Made by a program: the position numbers and the translations under genes. This document shows, piece by piece, positions 46,090-58,753 of a DNA stretch of 64,000 nucleotides. Positions within the stretch are counted from its first letter, which is position 1, and each line of letters starts with the position of its first letter. The notes under the pieces are model-generated. The model saw only the letters and a program-made list of their open reading frames with translations. It did not search any database and had not been told where the DNA came from. The stretch is from Pogonophryne albipinna (lineage: Eukaryota > Chordata > Actinopteri > Perciformes > Artedidraconidae), in contig CM053260.1 of the NCBI GenBank assembly GCA_028583405.1, positions 19,732,813 to 19,796,812 of the forward strand, in the 5' to 3' direction.

Positions 46090-49000
46090 TCAGCTAGCTG
46101 CAGCCCGAGCCATCAGGTCCTCTAGAGCCTTGTCCTGGTCATTGTTGTGAACCAGCAGCACCTCTTTGATGGCATCGCGCTGAAATCCCATCTCGCCAAA
46201 TCTCGACATAAGCTCAAGGAACTGCAAGGCCTGGGAAGGAAGAAAAAATGCAATAATACTATGATAGATTATATAATGTAATCTATAGACATGATCTACT
46301 TCCTGAAACAATGTACTGTAGAGGTATTGCTTGTATTTTAAAGACTACACATTTTTGAAACTATTCAACTTAAAACCCCAATGAAGGTTTCTAAAGAACA
46401 GATTGCACAAACCTTTTCCTCAGAGCATTGGTACATCTCTAAACATTCCTCCACTGCACTTGAATCGAAGCCCCGCTCACACAGACGCCCATGGATAAAC
46501 ATGTAATCCAGTACCTTAGACAAACAATAAATAGATGTTCGTTATTTATCTGCTTTGATAAGCACGCTGTATGAGGCTTGAATTACACGTTACAACAAAA
46601 GGTTTTATTTTGAGAAAATAAATAATTTAAATTAAGTAATAGTAATGTTCGGTATGGTTTATCTATTGTTGTCTTTATAGTGTTTGTGCTCTGCATCTTA
46701 TAATATCTTATTGTGATGCCTTCATTTAAAACCAGTCTGATACAAATCCAATCTGACATAAGTACTCCATAGAACCTGTGATGAAACAACTTTATTTAAA
46801 TGTAAAGGGTATTTTTACAGATGTTCTGCACTGATGCTTCATTGAACATAATTGCACAAGCACACAAACAATACACATATTGAACAGTGAATATGCTAGG
46901 AATCCAGATTGCTGCGCCATGGGGCGGGATGAGGTCGCACCTGCTCCACGTTCTGCCCTTGTCTCTGCATGGCCCGTAAGACGCCCTCATACGAGTAGCC
47001 CATGCCCACGAGTGTTTCCACACACTGCCGCTCGCTGGGGGTCATGCTGAGCAGGGCCCCGCCGCACGGCAGGCCAGCACTTCCTGACCCTGGGTGGACC
47101 TGGAGTAAAAACATGAATGAAGGCCAATAAGGTTCCTGATGTTCCTTATTTACCATCACTGGTTAATCTACACTATGTCTGCTCAATGGATTGAATGTTT
47201 GGAGCATTAAGTGCCACATTGTTTGCCATGTCCTCACCATTCATATCTTAACAACCAATTTCCTACACAAATTGTTTTATCTAGCCGCTTAATTTTCTTC
47301 CAAAAGTGTGCCCGATTGAGGCATTCAACTTAAAAAGGCAGAATTTTGATGTTTTTCTTCATATTGCAGAGGAAAAAATATATATCGCAATGTATGTTTT
47401 TTGCCAAATCATGCAGCCCTAATTTGTACATCAGCAACAATGCAGCAGCACAAGTGTCGTTAGTTTGTCGCTAAAATCAAGGACGATTCGTAATAAATAA
47501 CCCTGATCTTAATACTGATAAAAAAATAATTTTGCTATAACTGTGTAGACCTAATCTACAGCTGTATCTGTATCCCACAATACTAGTCCTCGATGCAGTG
47601 TGTTATCTAATGCTCACCGGTTTTGGTGCGCCACTCTTGGTGTGGCTGGTTGGCTCAGGGGCAACGATAACTTCGGTCTTGGGTACGGTGGTTGGGCTGC
47701 CGTTGGGTAGGTTCTGTCGGGGAGCAGGGGTGGGTGCAGTGTGGGGGTGGTACCTCACTGGCTCTGGGTCACCAGAGTCAGAGAGCTTGGGGAAGGTGAG
47801 AGAGCGGATGTTACAAGGCCGATCGTCTGTGTCAAAACTCGATCTCCCAGGGTGCCCAACTCTGTCCATGTCCAGCAAGGGAACTAACCCATTGGGTTTA
47901 TGGGTGAAGCCGGGTTTGGATGTGATGCTGGTGTTGGTGCTCGGGGGAGGCGGGCTGTTTCCACGTGACCCTGTCTGGGATACCTCTGGTGGGAAAACAG
48001 AGGGAGGAGGTTGAGGCTGGCTCTGGAGGATGGTCCTGAGCTCCTCCCTATCGTCCAAAGTTTTGAGCTCCACCTTGTCAAATGGGTCCTCCTCCCGCTC
48101 AAAGTCAGCTAGGTTGAGTCTGTGAAGCTGAGGAATGCTAGGCTGGATTTTCCTGGGGCCAAGGCTCGAGGCAGGCATTGGGGTAAGGATGGCGTTGTGG
48201 CTGAATCCTGCAAGGACAGGGTTCAGTGCTGGTGGTAAAAGGTCCTGGTCCTCTGCAGCGGACCGCCGTTTCTTCCCTCCACCGCCATCCATTTCCTGCG
48301 CTGCACACTCCTTGCGCTCCGCCTCCTGCTTGGCTGCATCCTCTGCTGCTCTGGCTTCTGCTGCTCTGGCCTCTGCAAGTTCAACCCCCCAGCGCACACT
48401 TCGCCTCTCCAGAGAGAAGTCGAACTGTTGAGACCACAGGAAGAGGAGGGAGATGGCACAGAGTTAGTATAAGAGCGACATGACAGTTTAACAGAAAAAT
48501 ATCTCAAAGAATATTTACAATATAATTATCATAGTTTTATAAATGATAAAAAGTTATTTTACATTTTCAACAGTAATGGCAGTTCTCCCAATTTTTGAAC
48601 AACTATGCTTAACACTGACAAACAACTGAATTCCATTCTAGTACTTGAAGCATGACAAACATTTGGAAAAAACATAACATTACCGCAGGAAAGAGGGCAG
48701 AGGCCGACGAAGCCGGTTCAACATAACCTGGATATCTTTGAGTTACCTGATTTACCTAATCCAAAACAAACGCACTCTCGCTAAGCGGTCCTACGACGCT
48801 GGTTATCAACTCGTTAACTCAAGCCAGCCGTGTCCTATCTAGTTAGGTGCGCGTTCACATGAAAGGGGTGGTATTTGGAGCATTCGACCAATCACAAACA
48901 TGGACAAGCATACTGACAGCGCAGCGCGTCATACTTCCTGAATGAAAAGTGAACTTTAATACTAGTCAAATATGAAGAAGTTAAACTTCAAACATCCATG

Positions 49001-50415
49001 ACTTAAACACTTGATCCAGGATCAAAGCCACATAGCTGAACCTGCAAGGTGAATACAGCTGGTAAAAGAACAAGTGTTTGAATGCGTACATTAACAGGTT
49101 TATGATATCACTGCCCCGTCCAAGACACGAGTGGATCCGACTTTAATTACATTTGACTCGAGTGTTTCGTCAACTTAATGTGTTGCTTAAAATAATACTT
49201 CTGCATACAGTATGTGACACTGTAAGTGTTGCACGGCCAGATAAGGAAATATATGATACATTATGATGTGATATGAATGATAATGGGAGACATCGACATC
49301 TGCACTCACAGTGCCGCGGACTGTACTTAATGTTACTTTGATCCGGTTACTTATGTTGTGGCAGATATTTAAGTAAGATTTCTTAACGCTAATGTTATAA
49401 TAGTCAGATTGCTCTGAAGATGGGAGGGGATATTCTATTCATTTTCACGTTCACACAGTTGATTTTTGCCGGCCGTCTTTCTTGCAACGGAAGTCTAAAA
49501 CTGTATTTCCTTTCTCCTGTAATATGACTTGATCGCTTTAAACTCTGCACACTGAGCTCTGATTGGTCAGCAGGCGGTGCTTTCACTGACTTGATCTCTT
49601 AGCCTGCAACTTAACCTGCTCCGGACCAGGCTAGCCGTTCAGCATAAGTTACCATGGAGATCTAACCCGCTAAGAAGTGAACCAGCATCGTAGGACCGGA
49701 AACCCAGAGTTTTCCCTGAAGTTAGCTCGATAAGCGAAAATCCGGCTTCGTCGTACAGGCCTCAGAGCCTATAAGGATTAGCGTCATAACATAAACAGAA
49801 TAGCTACAGCGTAATTATTGGAAATGAAAAAAAAAGTCCCAGTCCCTGCCGGGTTTGCAATACACAATATACTACATAAGAAATAAGGAAGTAAAATAAT
49901 ACAATAAAAAAAGAATGCAAGGGATACAATGGTGCAAATAATGCAGGAAAAGGTAGAATATGTGCATGTTTACATAGAATAGGATACAATATAATGTGAA
50001 ATCAAATACTGTAGAGTAGTATAAAAATATGTGGATTTGTAGATGCCTCGAAGCATTTCACTGCAGCACAAAAATGAAGATATTTCCTGTGCCTGACTAA
50101 CCTGTGAGTCCGCCAGCATAGAGTTGCAGTCTGGGAGACAGAAACCGACAGGCAGGCCCACTTTGGCCGGGCAGCGGAATTTGTCATTGATCTTGAAGGG
50201 AACTTCATCAAGGTAGCTGATGGGTCCTGTGTAAAACAGAAAGAAAGAAGTAAGCAAATATTAGAAAATTAGACAGTGGACCTATAGGTACCAGCAGATG
50301 TTAAAGCAAACATTTCAGTCACAACTTAAAACACTCAAAGAGTGAAACAAGAAAGCATTTAAAATAGGTCCTCACCATTGTTGTATGCATCTGATCCAGA
50401 CTTCCTCGCAGCCAT
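46090..50415 (-). CDS. ubap1: ubiquitin-associated protein 1, ESCRT-I subunit
   Basis: ESCRT-I component that links ubiquitinated endosomal cargo to multivesicular body sorting. Six coding exons: 50376-50415 ([17 protein letters not shown]), 50102-50226, 47618-48424, 46941-47099, 46413-46514 and 46090-46230 (TGA). They total 1,374 nt, all in phase, giving 457 residues (human about 502). The N-terminal UMA domain shows [20 protein letters not shown] and GLPVGF. The central region is proline-rich with [18 protein letters not shown]. The C-terminal SOUBA tandem UBA domain includes [20 protein letters not shown] and [20 protein letters not shown]. Gene order with ubap2 and dcaf12 matches human 9p13.3. 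Confidence 0.97.
48697..49767. mobile_element. fold-back element with long imperfect TIRs in ubap1 intron
   Basis: The left arm (CAGAGGCCGACGAAGCCGG ... GCGGTCCTACGACGCTGGTT) is inverted in the right arm (GAACCAGCATCGTAGGACCG ... CCGGCTTCGTCGTACAGGCC). The arms exceed 100 bp with loops and differ in spacing. The interior has no coding frame. It lies in the intron between ubap1 exons 2 and 3. Exact ends are approximate. Confidence 0.7.
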
Positions 50416-50419
50416 TTAG

Positions 50420-52789
50420 AGACTGAAAACAGACACGAGAACACCAGGTGTAAAGTTAATGAACAGTGGGAGTTCCATTTTTTTTAATGTCAAAGAGTGT
50501 TAATATTTACATACTGTAGCATGTCCGCGTAACAAAACACACCATGTTTCAACAGTGTAAAAAAACACTTTGACTGAGCTGATAAATTGGTCCTACAGAA
50601 CAGAAGTAATGACACTTTTGTACATGGTAGTGCAAATGTGGTCTGATATGATTCATGATCCCAATGGCTTTTTAAATTCAACTGCTTTGTATCTCAAGTC
50701 ATTGTTATTTGGTCATGCTGAGCAACAATGGCTGACATTATGAACACAGAGAAGCCTCTGTTTTCACATCCGCTGAACACAGTACTCTGATGTGGCTCAG
50801 ACTGATGTTCAGAAGAAAAACTGATAGATTTTATCCTATTATACACAGCTGCATGGCCAAGGGCTGAATTGTTAGTAAAGAAATCACTTCAAGTTTCAAT
50901 TAGCTACATTTTAGATAAACACTGAAATGACTCACTGATATATGATCGCTTTAAAGCTTAATTCTACGCCTCTTTGTTTGCTCATTTGATTCAATCGAAA
51001 ATATCTGATTATTCACACAAGGAAACCCACCAGCACAAAATAGCATTTAGACAAAGGAAATGAATGGATGGCTGGTGAAGAAGTTTGAACATCTAGCATG
51101 CCAAATAAAGACAGATCATTTTCTAAGATGACTGGGGCGAGATGACGCGTTGTTCTGCGTCTACTGGACATTTAGATGGGAAAGAGTCACTTATACATTA
51201 GCCATTACAAACTGATAGACACATAGTATAGAGCTAGATGTTCTTTTAAAGTTATTTATTCTATTGTGTATTTGTAAAAGACTCACCAAAGAGAGACTTG
51301 TCTAAGGACCCTTAAATATGGCTGTGGGATTTATTGTTTCACAGATAAAGATTGTTTTACTACCCAGCCTGTTTCATAGCTGATATCCAGTCACAGCTAA
51401 ATAAGATGGATGAAATGAGTATCAGTTGGACAAAAGAAGGACTCTTCGTTTAAATCATTGCTTGGTGCTCAAAGGTCAAAGTTAATGGACAATATTTACC
51501 TGATGTCGAAATGTTAAGATGTTGGTGATCTTATCTGGCCCACTAATCTGCCTTTCTTGTTGCTACGGTTATTCCTCTAGATGCAAATAAAAAAATGACC
51601 TACTGTTTTGTCATGTGCAGCATATATCGACAACAGCATTATGTTGTGCGGAAAATAATAATTGAATCCTTGAAAGGGTCTAAATACAATCAAAGTATTG
51701 GAAATAAAACCCTGTTATCGGCCTATCAATGCTGATGCATTAAGAGCCTTTTTCTGAAACAATAAGTAGCAATACACAGCAGTCTGTTATAAAAAAAACT
51801 GCCATCTACTGCTAAATAGAACATGTGAACATCTGGCTTTAATTTCTAACCGGCAGGTTAATTGTACTATACTAACATGGGAGCCATCCACCGTTCATTA
51901 GCCCCAGTTTCGAGTTTAGTCATCATACTTGGCACTAGACTACATCTCACTAATCATGAATGACCATGCAAATAGGCCACACGTGATCAAGAGGTGTCTT
52001 GTGATCAGTGGGGATTTCTATTATCAGATTTCTTAAAATGGTATGGTAATATGACTTAGTAGTTACCCTATTGTTAGTTTCTTATAGTACAGTAAGAAAT
52101 AATATTATGTAACACCCCTCGACCACAAGTTTATGTTCTGCGTAGCTTTTTTTCACAAATAACTACTTACTGTACTCAAGTACAGTTACGTTATTATTTC
52201 GCATATAAGCGACAACCAAAACAGAACAGGACAACTTGCCAACGTAGTTTTGTTGTGTTTGTTAGTTTGTTAAGAGTGTGAACTCTTTTTAACTTTAAAA
52301 CAATAACGAAACAATCGCAGTTACGACTGTTCAGCAATCAGGCAAGTTTACGGTAAAATTGTAATTGTCAAGACTCCCACTTGTCAAGTATTGCTAGCAG
52401 ATGCATTGATGTACGTTAACATTTATATTTATTGCCTGGTGTTATATAGCCAAGTTATGATACTGTTAATTAGCAACAAGCTAAGCTATTATTATCTTCG
52501 GTCACTCTCAGCTCACCAACAGCGAACACACAGTGACAGTTTAGCTAAGAAGTCAACATCGGCTGTGTCATTGTTTTGTATTGGTGGAATATTAACAATC
52601 ATTGACAACCACCATAAGCTGCTGGCTAGTGTTTTTGAGGAAAAGCTAGGCTCTATGCTAATACACGTAGCTTCGCCAGTGGCCTGTCTGTAGTGTTGTG
52701 TGTCTGGGTACGACAGACCGCTGTCTCTGCTGCTGACACCGCCCCTGAAACAAAACTCAGCTCACATATAAAGCACAGACTCCTCTCAC
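50420..52789. other. ubap1 5' intron, no other gene
   Basis: AT-rich sequence between the ATG exon and the candidate non-coding exon. No conserved reading frame or snoRNA-like box pair was convincing. Confidence 0.5.
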
Positions 52790-52930
52790 CTGTATCTGCT
52801 CCGTCTTCTTTTTTTACAAAATGCAGACGATGTCTTGTCGAAATGGCACTCAAATGTAAACTAGGCTCCGGGAGAGTTTTATTTTAACTGGAATCTCTTT
52901 CCTGCTTCAGCGTGGGACGCCATCTTGATT
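52790..52930 (-). promoter_or_regulatory. candidate ubap1 5' non-coding exon and YY1-type promoter
   Basis: On the minus strand, CAAGATGGCG (52919-52928) is a consensus YY1 element, commonly placed at transcription starts. About 130 nt downstream ACAG|GTGAGA (donor after 52790) is a strong splice donor. There is no upstream coding frame, so this looks like the first non-coding exon of ubap1, 2.4 kb upstream of the ATG exon. Confidence 0.5.
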
Positions 52931-53689
52931 TGTCAAGCTCCCTTCCACTGGTTCCTGTCTGACGTCACTCGCCTACATGATGTCACAACGTCACAACCCA
53001 CATCCAGCTGTGTGAGTGGCATGGTGAGTGGTGTCAGCATACTGAGGTGTTTCTTTTTAAAGACAGGTAGCACATTATTATTTAAATCAACACTTTGTTT
53101 TGAATAATGGTTTAAATGGTATTGTATTACAACAACTCGGACAACAGCAACCCGGTTACTTTTTGCTACTGGCTGCTTATTCGTTTTGCACTACCCAACA
53201 ACAATGTTATAAAATAAGGTGCAGTAGGCATAGGCGTCATTTGCTCTGGGGACGCTGGGGGACATGTCCCCACCACTTTTTGAAATGGCCAATTGTGTCC
53301 TCACCACTCTTTAAAAGTTTAATTTATAAATGTTCTGAAAAATAGCGTGCACAAAGAAATGTAATAAACAAGAATGTTCTGGTTCAGTGTCAAGATGTGC
53401 CATTTGGACATGTAGATAAGATAAGATAAAGCTTTATTGTCTCCCTTAGGAGAAATTTGTCTTGGGCATTGAGATAATACACATAAAACATTCAGGTCAA
53501 TCAGTCGATACAGAACAGAGATCACATATCACATGGCAAAGAAACAAACAAGAAACATACAGGTACAGCACTTTCCCTATGTAAGTAAACTTTCAGTAGA
53601 AAATGTTAAAAAAAAGAGTAGCAGAACGCCTAGTTTACATATTATAATATAAAATATATACTGACAGGATTGGTTTGAAGCGAATGGAC

Positions 53690-53840
53690 TACATTACCTT
53701 TTTTTTCGCCCCTCGGAGGTGGGTGTATGGAAGCCCATTTCCGCCACTTAAAAAAATAATAATAATGAGATAAAAAGTCATAATTATGAGATAGGAAAGT
53801 CGAAATAATGAGATAAAAAGTAATTATGTGATACTTTGTC
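53690..53840. repeat. ATAATGAGATAAAAAGTC repeat with GGAAGCCCATTTCCGCCAC
   Basis: TATGGAAGCCCATTTCCGCC followed by tandem-like variants of AATAATGAGATAAAAAGTC. The same motif pair occurs inverted at 61745-61840, so this is a dispersed repeat family. Confidence 0.6.
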
Positions 53841-54273
53841 ACAACAGACAAATTAGCAGCTCGAGTTCTCCTATTTATCTTGACACGGAAATTGATTGTG
53901 AGTACATTGAGGACTACTTTAAACGTGGATTTACAACAGATGACATTTTGTACTAAGCAAACGCACCCTTGAAAGGAACTGTGTGTTCAAGGACTTCCCA
54001 TGTGATGAAGATGTGTTCCATATCTTTGTGGATCTAATGTCAGATTATAATCTGAAATTAACAAATGATGTGTTTGAAACCGTTAACCTGTATATCGCGC
54101 TCGGACAACTGACGGAAAATGAACTAGATCATTAACTTTCCTGGGCCAAATTGAAATATATATACTGATTGCAATTGTCAGAATTATAATATACTTTAAC
54201 CTGTGATGAATGAAAATATAATTGTAGCTGTTTGAGACACGTCAAAGATGTCCCAAATATTCTCAGTACATAT

Positions 54274-54555
54274 TGTGACAACCCTGTGGTTGTCCACCAG
54301 TTGGTGCTGCTGTAACCTGTGTTTCTTGTAATCAGCAGTGATGGGACCTACCTGTGGCACTTGATTGCAGTAGATAAGAGGGCTGCAGAACAGGCTCTCG
54401 CTCTCTCTCAGCTGCCCTGCGCAGCAGGACACCGCTCCTCTGTTCTGTTTTATTGTTGGTTGTAACCACTGTGTTGGATAAAATAAATGATTGTTTTGGG
54501 CAACTCCGGTGTGGAACTGTTGTCCTTATGTTGCAAGCAGAGCCAGCTTGTAACA
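54274..54555 (+). repeat. 5' LTR
   Basis: 282 bp, starting TGTGACAACCCTGTGG and ending CAGCTTGTAACA. It contains AATAAA near 54482. The TATA-like site reads TAGATAAGAG here, against GATATAAGAG in the 3' LTR, suggesting decay of the 5' promoter. Confidence 0.92.
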
Positions 54556-54557
54556 TA

Positions 54558-54573
54558 TGGGGGCTCGTCCGAT
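54558..54573 (+). other. primer-binding site, tRNA-Pro type
   Basis: TGGGGGCTCGTCCGAT begins two bases after the 5' LTR. Its first 14 bases match the tRNA-Pro primer site known from gammaretroviruses. The match is from memory of that site. Confidence 0.7.
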
Positions 54574-55008
54574 CCAAGAACCAGGTGATAGTTGTTTACT
54601 TGATTTGTTTGCCTTGATTGTGTAGACAGTTTGTTCCTGGTGTGGGGCATTAAGGAGTAGCTTTGGAATTACCTTTCCTGATAGGCATAAGCAACATCTC
54701 CTTCAGGGGAGCTTGTTGGTTTGTTATTTTTGTTTGTTATTTTTGTGCATAAACATGATTCGACATTTTTTTGTCATGGGCACACGTCCGTGGCTGTCTT
54801 GGTGAGTAACAGCTTCGCTGGGGCTTTACCGGGTCATTGGGTAAGTGTTTAAAACACCTGTCGTGGCATGCATGAAGACGAGGGTGAGACAAGATAGCTA
54901 GTATTGGGTAGGCAGTTAGCTAGGGGAGAGGTATTCCAGAGTGAAACAAAAATATATATATACATTTTTAGGTGTCTGTGCACCAGGTTCAGGGGAGTTT
55001 GCATAATC

Positions 55009-56274
55009 ATGGCTACATTGACAGATTTTGTGAAGTGTCCCAGTGTGGAACTACTGGAAAAATGTACTAAAGACCAACTGTTAAAAATTGCAGAGGATTT
55101 TGAGGTAGACGTTCCAAAGCAGGGTCGTAAAGACACCATAGTGACTATGTTACAGGCCCAGTTGGTACTGCAAGAAGTTCTGCCAGCAGTGGCTGGCGAT
55201 GATGGTTCCGAGGAAGAGTTGGCTGAGAAGGCAGCTATAAATCCAGAGCGGCAGAGAAGTGCAGGTTTTTCTTTGTTTGACTTTAGTGAAATGACATTTG
55301 AACAGAGAAAGGAAATAATGCTGCTGCAGTACCAACAAGACAGTGAACGTGAGGAACGAGTAAGTGCTCGTGAGGACCGGGCTAGAGCTCGTGAACAGGA
55401 AACTGAGATGGAGCGTTTAAGGTTAACTACAGTGGTGCGGGAAGCTGAATTGCAACAAGAGCGTTACAAGTTGGACCTCATCCAAGAGGGTAAGCTTTCT
55501 TCTGGGGTGTCCCCAGCTACTTTTGATGTAGCTTATAACTTGAGGTTGTTACCGAAGTTCGAGGAGAAGACTGTAGATTCTTTTTTTTAACTTTTTGAGC
55601 GACTTAGCCAAAGACGACAGTGGTCTGATTCAGAGAAAACATTGCTGTTACAGTGTGTTTTAACTGGTAGGGCTCAAGAAGCATTTTCTGCATTAAGTAT
55701 GGCTGACAGTGAAGATTACTTAAGGGTAAAGACTGCAGTGCTAAAAGCTTATGAGTTGGTGCCTGAGGCCTACCGTCAGCAGTTCAGGAAGCTAAGGAAG
55801 TCAGAAGGACAGACCTATGTGGAACTTGTTCGGGAGCTGACGATGACATTTAATCGGTGGGTCACGGCTTCCGAAGTAGTAAATCTTAATGATTTGAGGG
55901 AACTGTTCCTTCTTGAACAATTAAAATATATTCTTCCAGAACGCGTTGCTACGTACCTGAATGAGAATAAGGTTACAAATGTAACAGACGCCGGGGTGTT
56001 AGCTGATGAATACACGTTAACACACAAGATTCATTCAGGGGAGAGATTTGACTGGGGGAGCAGAAATAACTGGTCTGGTGACCCCAGATGTAAAGTAGAT
56101 CTAAGTACTTGCTACTTTTGTTTGGGTAAAGGACACCAGAAAAAGGAATGCCCAGTACTTGCAAAACCCAAGGGACTCCAAAATGTTCAGTTTCCCAGGC
56201 CTGTTGCCCTTGCAGCTTCTCCCCACAAGGTTGCTAGGGATGATGCTATAGCTGCGGTTAAACCTATGGGTTAA
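55009..56274 (+). pseudogene. gag-like gene of the LTR element, one nonsense codon
   Basis: A frame opening at ATG 55009 runs to an in-frame TAA at 55588-55590 beside an eight-T run. It resumes in the same frame through 56274. The N-terminal part is charged and coiled-coil-like, with many REERVSAREDRAR-type residues. The second part has a capsid/SCAN-like helical region (LKAYELVPEAYRQQFR) and one CCHC zinc knuckle (CYFCLGKGHQKKEC). The single stop and the following protease segment in a different frame indicate a defective copy. Confidence 0.82.
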
Positions 56275-56338
56275 ACTCTATACTACCCCGCAACCAGTTG
56301 CTGCTGCGGTTTCTAACTACGGACCAGCCCTGCAAGAG

Positions 56339-56617
56339 GTGAAGCCTCGCCCCTCCCAGTTGGCAGATGAAATTGATCCAGGGTATGCCCCTTTCATACG
56401 AGAGGGTTATGTGTCTTTGCAAGGAAGTGAAAACAAATTCCTTGTTAAGATACTGAGAGACACAGGTGCTATCGATTCATACATAACTGAGGGTGTTCTT
56501 CCATTTTCCTCGGTAACTGACACTGGAAGTGGTGTATTGTTCAAGGGAATGGGGAGGCAGTTGTCTGCTCCAAAGCATCGGTTGGTGTTGTCCTGTGATT
56601 TACGGCAGGGTGAGATT
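56339..56617 (+). pseudogene. retropepsin-like protease remnant
   Basis: Contains an aspartic protease-like DTGA motif (about 56459-56470) in a short frame that runs into an inserted repeat at about 56618. Downstream element sequence resumes after the insertion near 57686. The protease is therefore interrupted. Confidence 0.7.
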
Positions 56618-57681
56618 CAAATCAAATCAAGTTTTATTTATATAGCACATTTATAAACGATTTTTGGTCGAGCCAAAGTGCTGTACATATAATAAAATTA
56701 GCCTACAGTAGAGACACTTTACAGCAAATACAACAGCACAGATTGTTCAGAATATCAGTATGAGAAAAACGACACCCTCTGTCCTTAGACCCTCACATCG
56801 TACAAGGAAAAACTTACAGAGAAAACTCACTTTAAGGGGAAAAAATGGGAGAAACCTCAGGGAGAGCAACAGAGGAGGGATCCCTCTCCCAGGACGGACA
56901 GACGTGCAATAGATGCCGTGTGTAAATCGAAGAGATAATACATTTTACAGCATATAGACCGAATGTTAGGAAATGCATGTGTCTGTAATAAGAAGATGAA
57001 TCCACGAGGATGTCAGCTACAATCCTGTGGAAGCCATCAGGGAAGCAGCATGGCGAGACCCAAGGCAGGACCGCAGAGACAGGTTCCGCCACGACCCGAA
57101 ACGTCCACGACTTAATCCAGAACTCGGGATAGAGGATCCAAGACACAGGACTACAGCAAGAGGATCAGCCTCGACTCCGGATCCCGGCGTAGATATAGAT
57201 ACAAAACAAGAAAAAAGATTTGGCTGGGTTAATCGGAACAAGAGAATACACAGACAAAGAGGGAAAAGGTCATTGGATAAAAGTTATTCTTGATAACCCT
57301 CGAGAAAGATCTCATGAACTTCCCCACTCAATCTATCAAGACCCGAGCAGTTCTATTAACAGGCCGGCGCATATCGCTCATGGAATCCCTCACCATATGA
57401 ACTCTGACCCCTCAAGTGTACAAGTGAAGAGACACCATGTGTCAACTCCTTTTTAGAATAGTATTTCTTCTCTTCTCTGAGAAACAAGGGTATGAAAAAG
57501 AATAGCCAGAAACAGAGGAAGAGAGGCAGAACGTGACTACGTAAATGCACTCTCCTATATATTAAACGAGTAAGAGGTGAAGAAACACAAAGCCAGAAAT
57601 TGAAAAGAAAAGGCACCATCATGCTTCCCCTTAGAATAGGGTGGAAATTATGAAGACTCAAATTATGAAGAGGAGACATGG
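56618..57681 (-). mobile_element. non-LTR repeat inserted in the LTR element
   Basis: The left end CAAATCAAATCAAG then TTTATTTATATAGCACATTT is the complement of an L2-type 3' tail, so it lies in antisense orientation. GATT flanks both sides (56614-56617 and 57682-57685). The interior includes AACCTCAGGGAGAGCAACAG and GGGATCCCTCTCCCAGGACG, which I recognise as recurrent in fish genomes. No intact frame is present. Confidence 0.65.
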
Positions 57682-57685
57682 GATT

Positions 57686-58015
57686 GCCATGGGAGTCCGG
57701 CCATCTTTGCCTGTTCCGGGAGTGGCAGTCATCCTCGGAAATGATTTGGCTGGCGGCAGAGTGTGGCCTGATGTGCCTCTTTCACCAGTGGTGTCCTCTA
57801 AGCCAGTGAGGGGCGAGCTTGCTGACCCTGAGAAGAAGCTGACAAAGGTAGTTCCAGTTTGTGCAGTAACACGAGCCCAGACCTATAAAGCACAAGATAA
57901 AAGTCATTTCTGAGAATGTTGTTTTGGCGATACCTGTCGTTCCATTGTCTGTCTCTCGTAGTGAATTGGCAAAGCAGCAGGAGGATCCAACTTTGCAGGA
58001 GCTTTTGTCCCAGGT
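57686..58015 (+). pseudogene. pol N-terminal remnant (between protease and integrase)
   Basis: VAVILGNDLAGGRVWPD and CAVTRAQT are typical of the stretch following protease in fish Gypsy-like polyproteins. The frame stops at 57911-57913. The continuation SRSELAKQQEDPTLQELL, usual just before integrase, is in another frame and leads directly into the zar1 segment. Confidence 0.7.
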
Positions 58016-58700
58016 TCACCCCAGTTTACCAGTCTCACTGAGGAAAGTCATCACCAAAGAGTGCGGCGTGCAGGTGAATGTCAAAGTGGATAAAACCGTG
58101 CAGTGCTCGCTGGGTCCTAAAACGCTGTTCTGCTCAGAGGGAGTGCCCCTGTCAAAGTCCCCCAAGAGCTCGGGGCTGGTTAAAGCAGAGGGGAAGGCCC
58201 CGTACTGCACTACACCGGTGAGCCACATGCGCTTCCTGCGGCCTGTGTCAATCTACTCCCCCGTGTTTGACCGCAGGATCTCCAGGAAGAAACTCAGCTA
58301 TGCGGATGAAGGAGAAGCCGACGAATCCGTGGATCACGTTGAGTCAGGGCGTGAATGTGAGAAGGGTGACAGTGGCGAAGAGGACACCGGGAAGGACTTC
58401 AAGACAACTTTCCACAGGTCTACAAAGGGGTCCAGCTTTCAGTTCCTGGAGCAGAGGTATGGTTTTTTCCACTGCAAGAAATGCAACATCCGGTGGGAGA
58501 GTGCGTATGTTTGGTGCATCTCTGGAACCAGTAAGGTGTACTACAAGCAGCTCTGCCGGAAGTGTCAGGTTGGGTTTAACCCCTCCAGGGTGGAGCCCAT
58601 CCTCTGCAAGGACTGCTCTCAGACTACCTGCAACTGTGAGAAGAAGCTACGGCACATTAACATGAAGAGGCCTCACCGCCAGGACCTGTGTTGTAGCTGA
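57924..58700 (+). CDS. zygote arrest 1 (zar1)-derived, intronless copy fused to pol remnant
   Basis: 258-codon frame. Residues 1 to about 35 are retroelement pol. From about residue 40 the text matches ZAR1: GVQVNVKVDKTVQCSLG, then an acidic linker, then the RNA-binding zinc domain (FQFLEQRYGFFHCKKCNIRW, ESAYVWC, CRKCQVGFNP, RPHRQDLC) with Cys at 184, 187, 198, 211, 214, 228, 231, 236, 238 and 256. ZAR1 is an oocyte protein that binds maternal mRNA 3' UTRs. Host zar1 has introns inside this region and this copy has none, so it came from mRNA. A TGA replaces a conserved zinc-ligand position after DLC. Readable zar1 sequence continues past it (RLSCDATYSCKYLV) to a second TGA near 58753. It could be transcribed from the LTR, but lacks the full zinc domain. 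Confidence 0.9.
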   Translation: MAIPVVPLSVSRSELAKQQEDPTLQELLSQVHPSLPVSLRKVITKECGVQVNVKVDKTVQCSLGPKTLFCSEGVPLSKSPKSSGLVKAEGKAPYCTTPVSHMRFLRPVSIYSPVFDRRISRKKLSYADEGEADESVDHVESGRECEKGDSGEEDTGKDFKTTFHRSTKGSSFQFLEQRYGFFHCKKCNIRWESAYVWCISGTSKVYYKQLCRKCQVGFNPSRVEPILCKDCSQTTCNCEKKLRHINMKRPHRQDLCCS

Positions 58701-58753
58701 AAGGGCTCGAGGTTATCCTGCGACGCCACCTACAGCTGCAAATACCTCGTCTG

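Noticed and set aside
57027..57293. Arg-rich 88-codon frame inside the inserted repeat
   Set aside because: Belongs to a dispersed fish repeat. The frame is not a known domain and is probably accidental.
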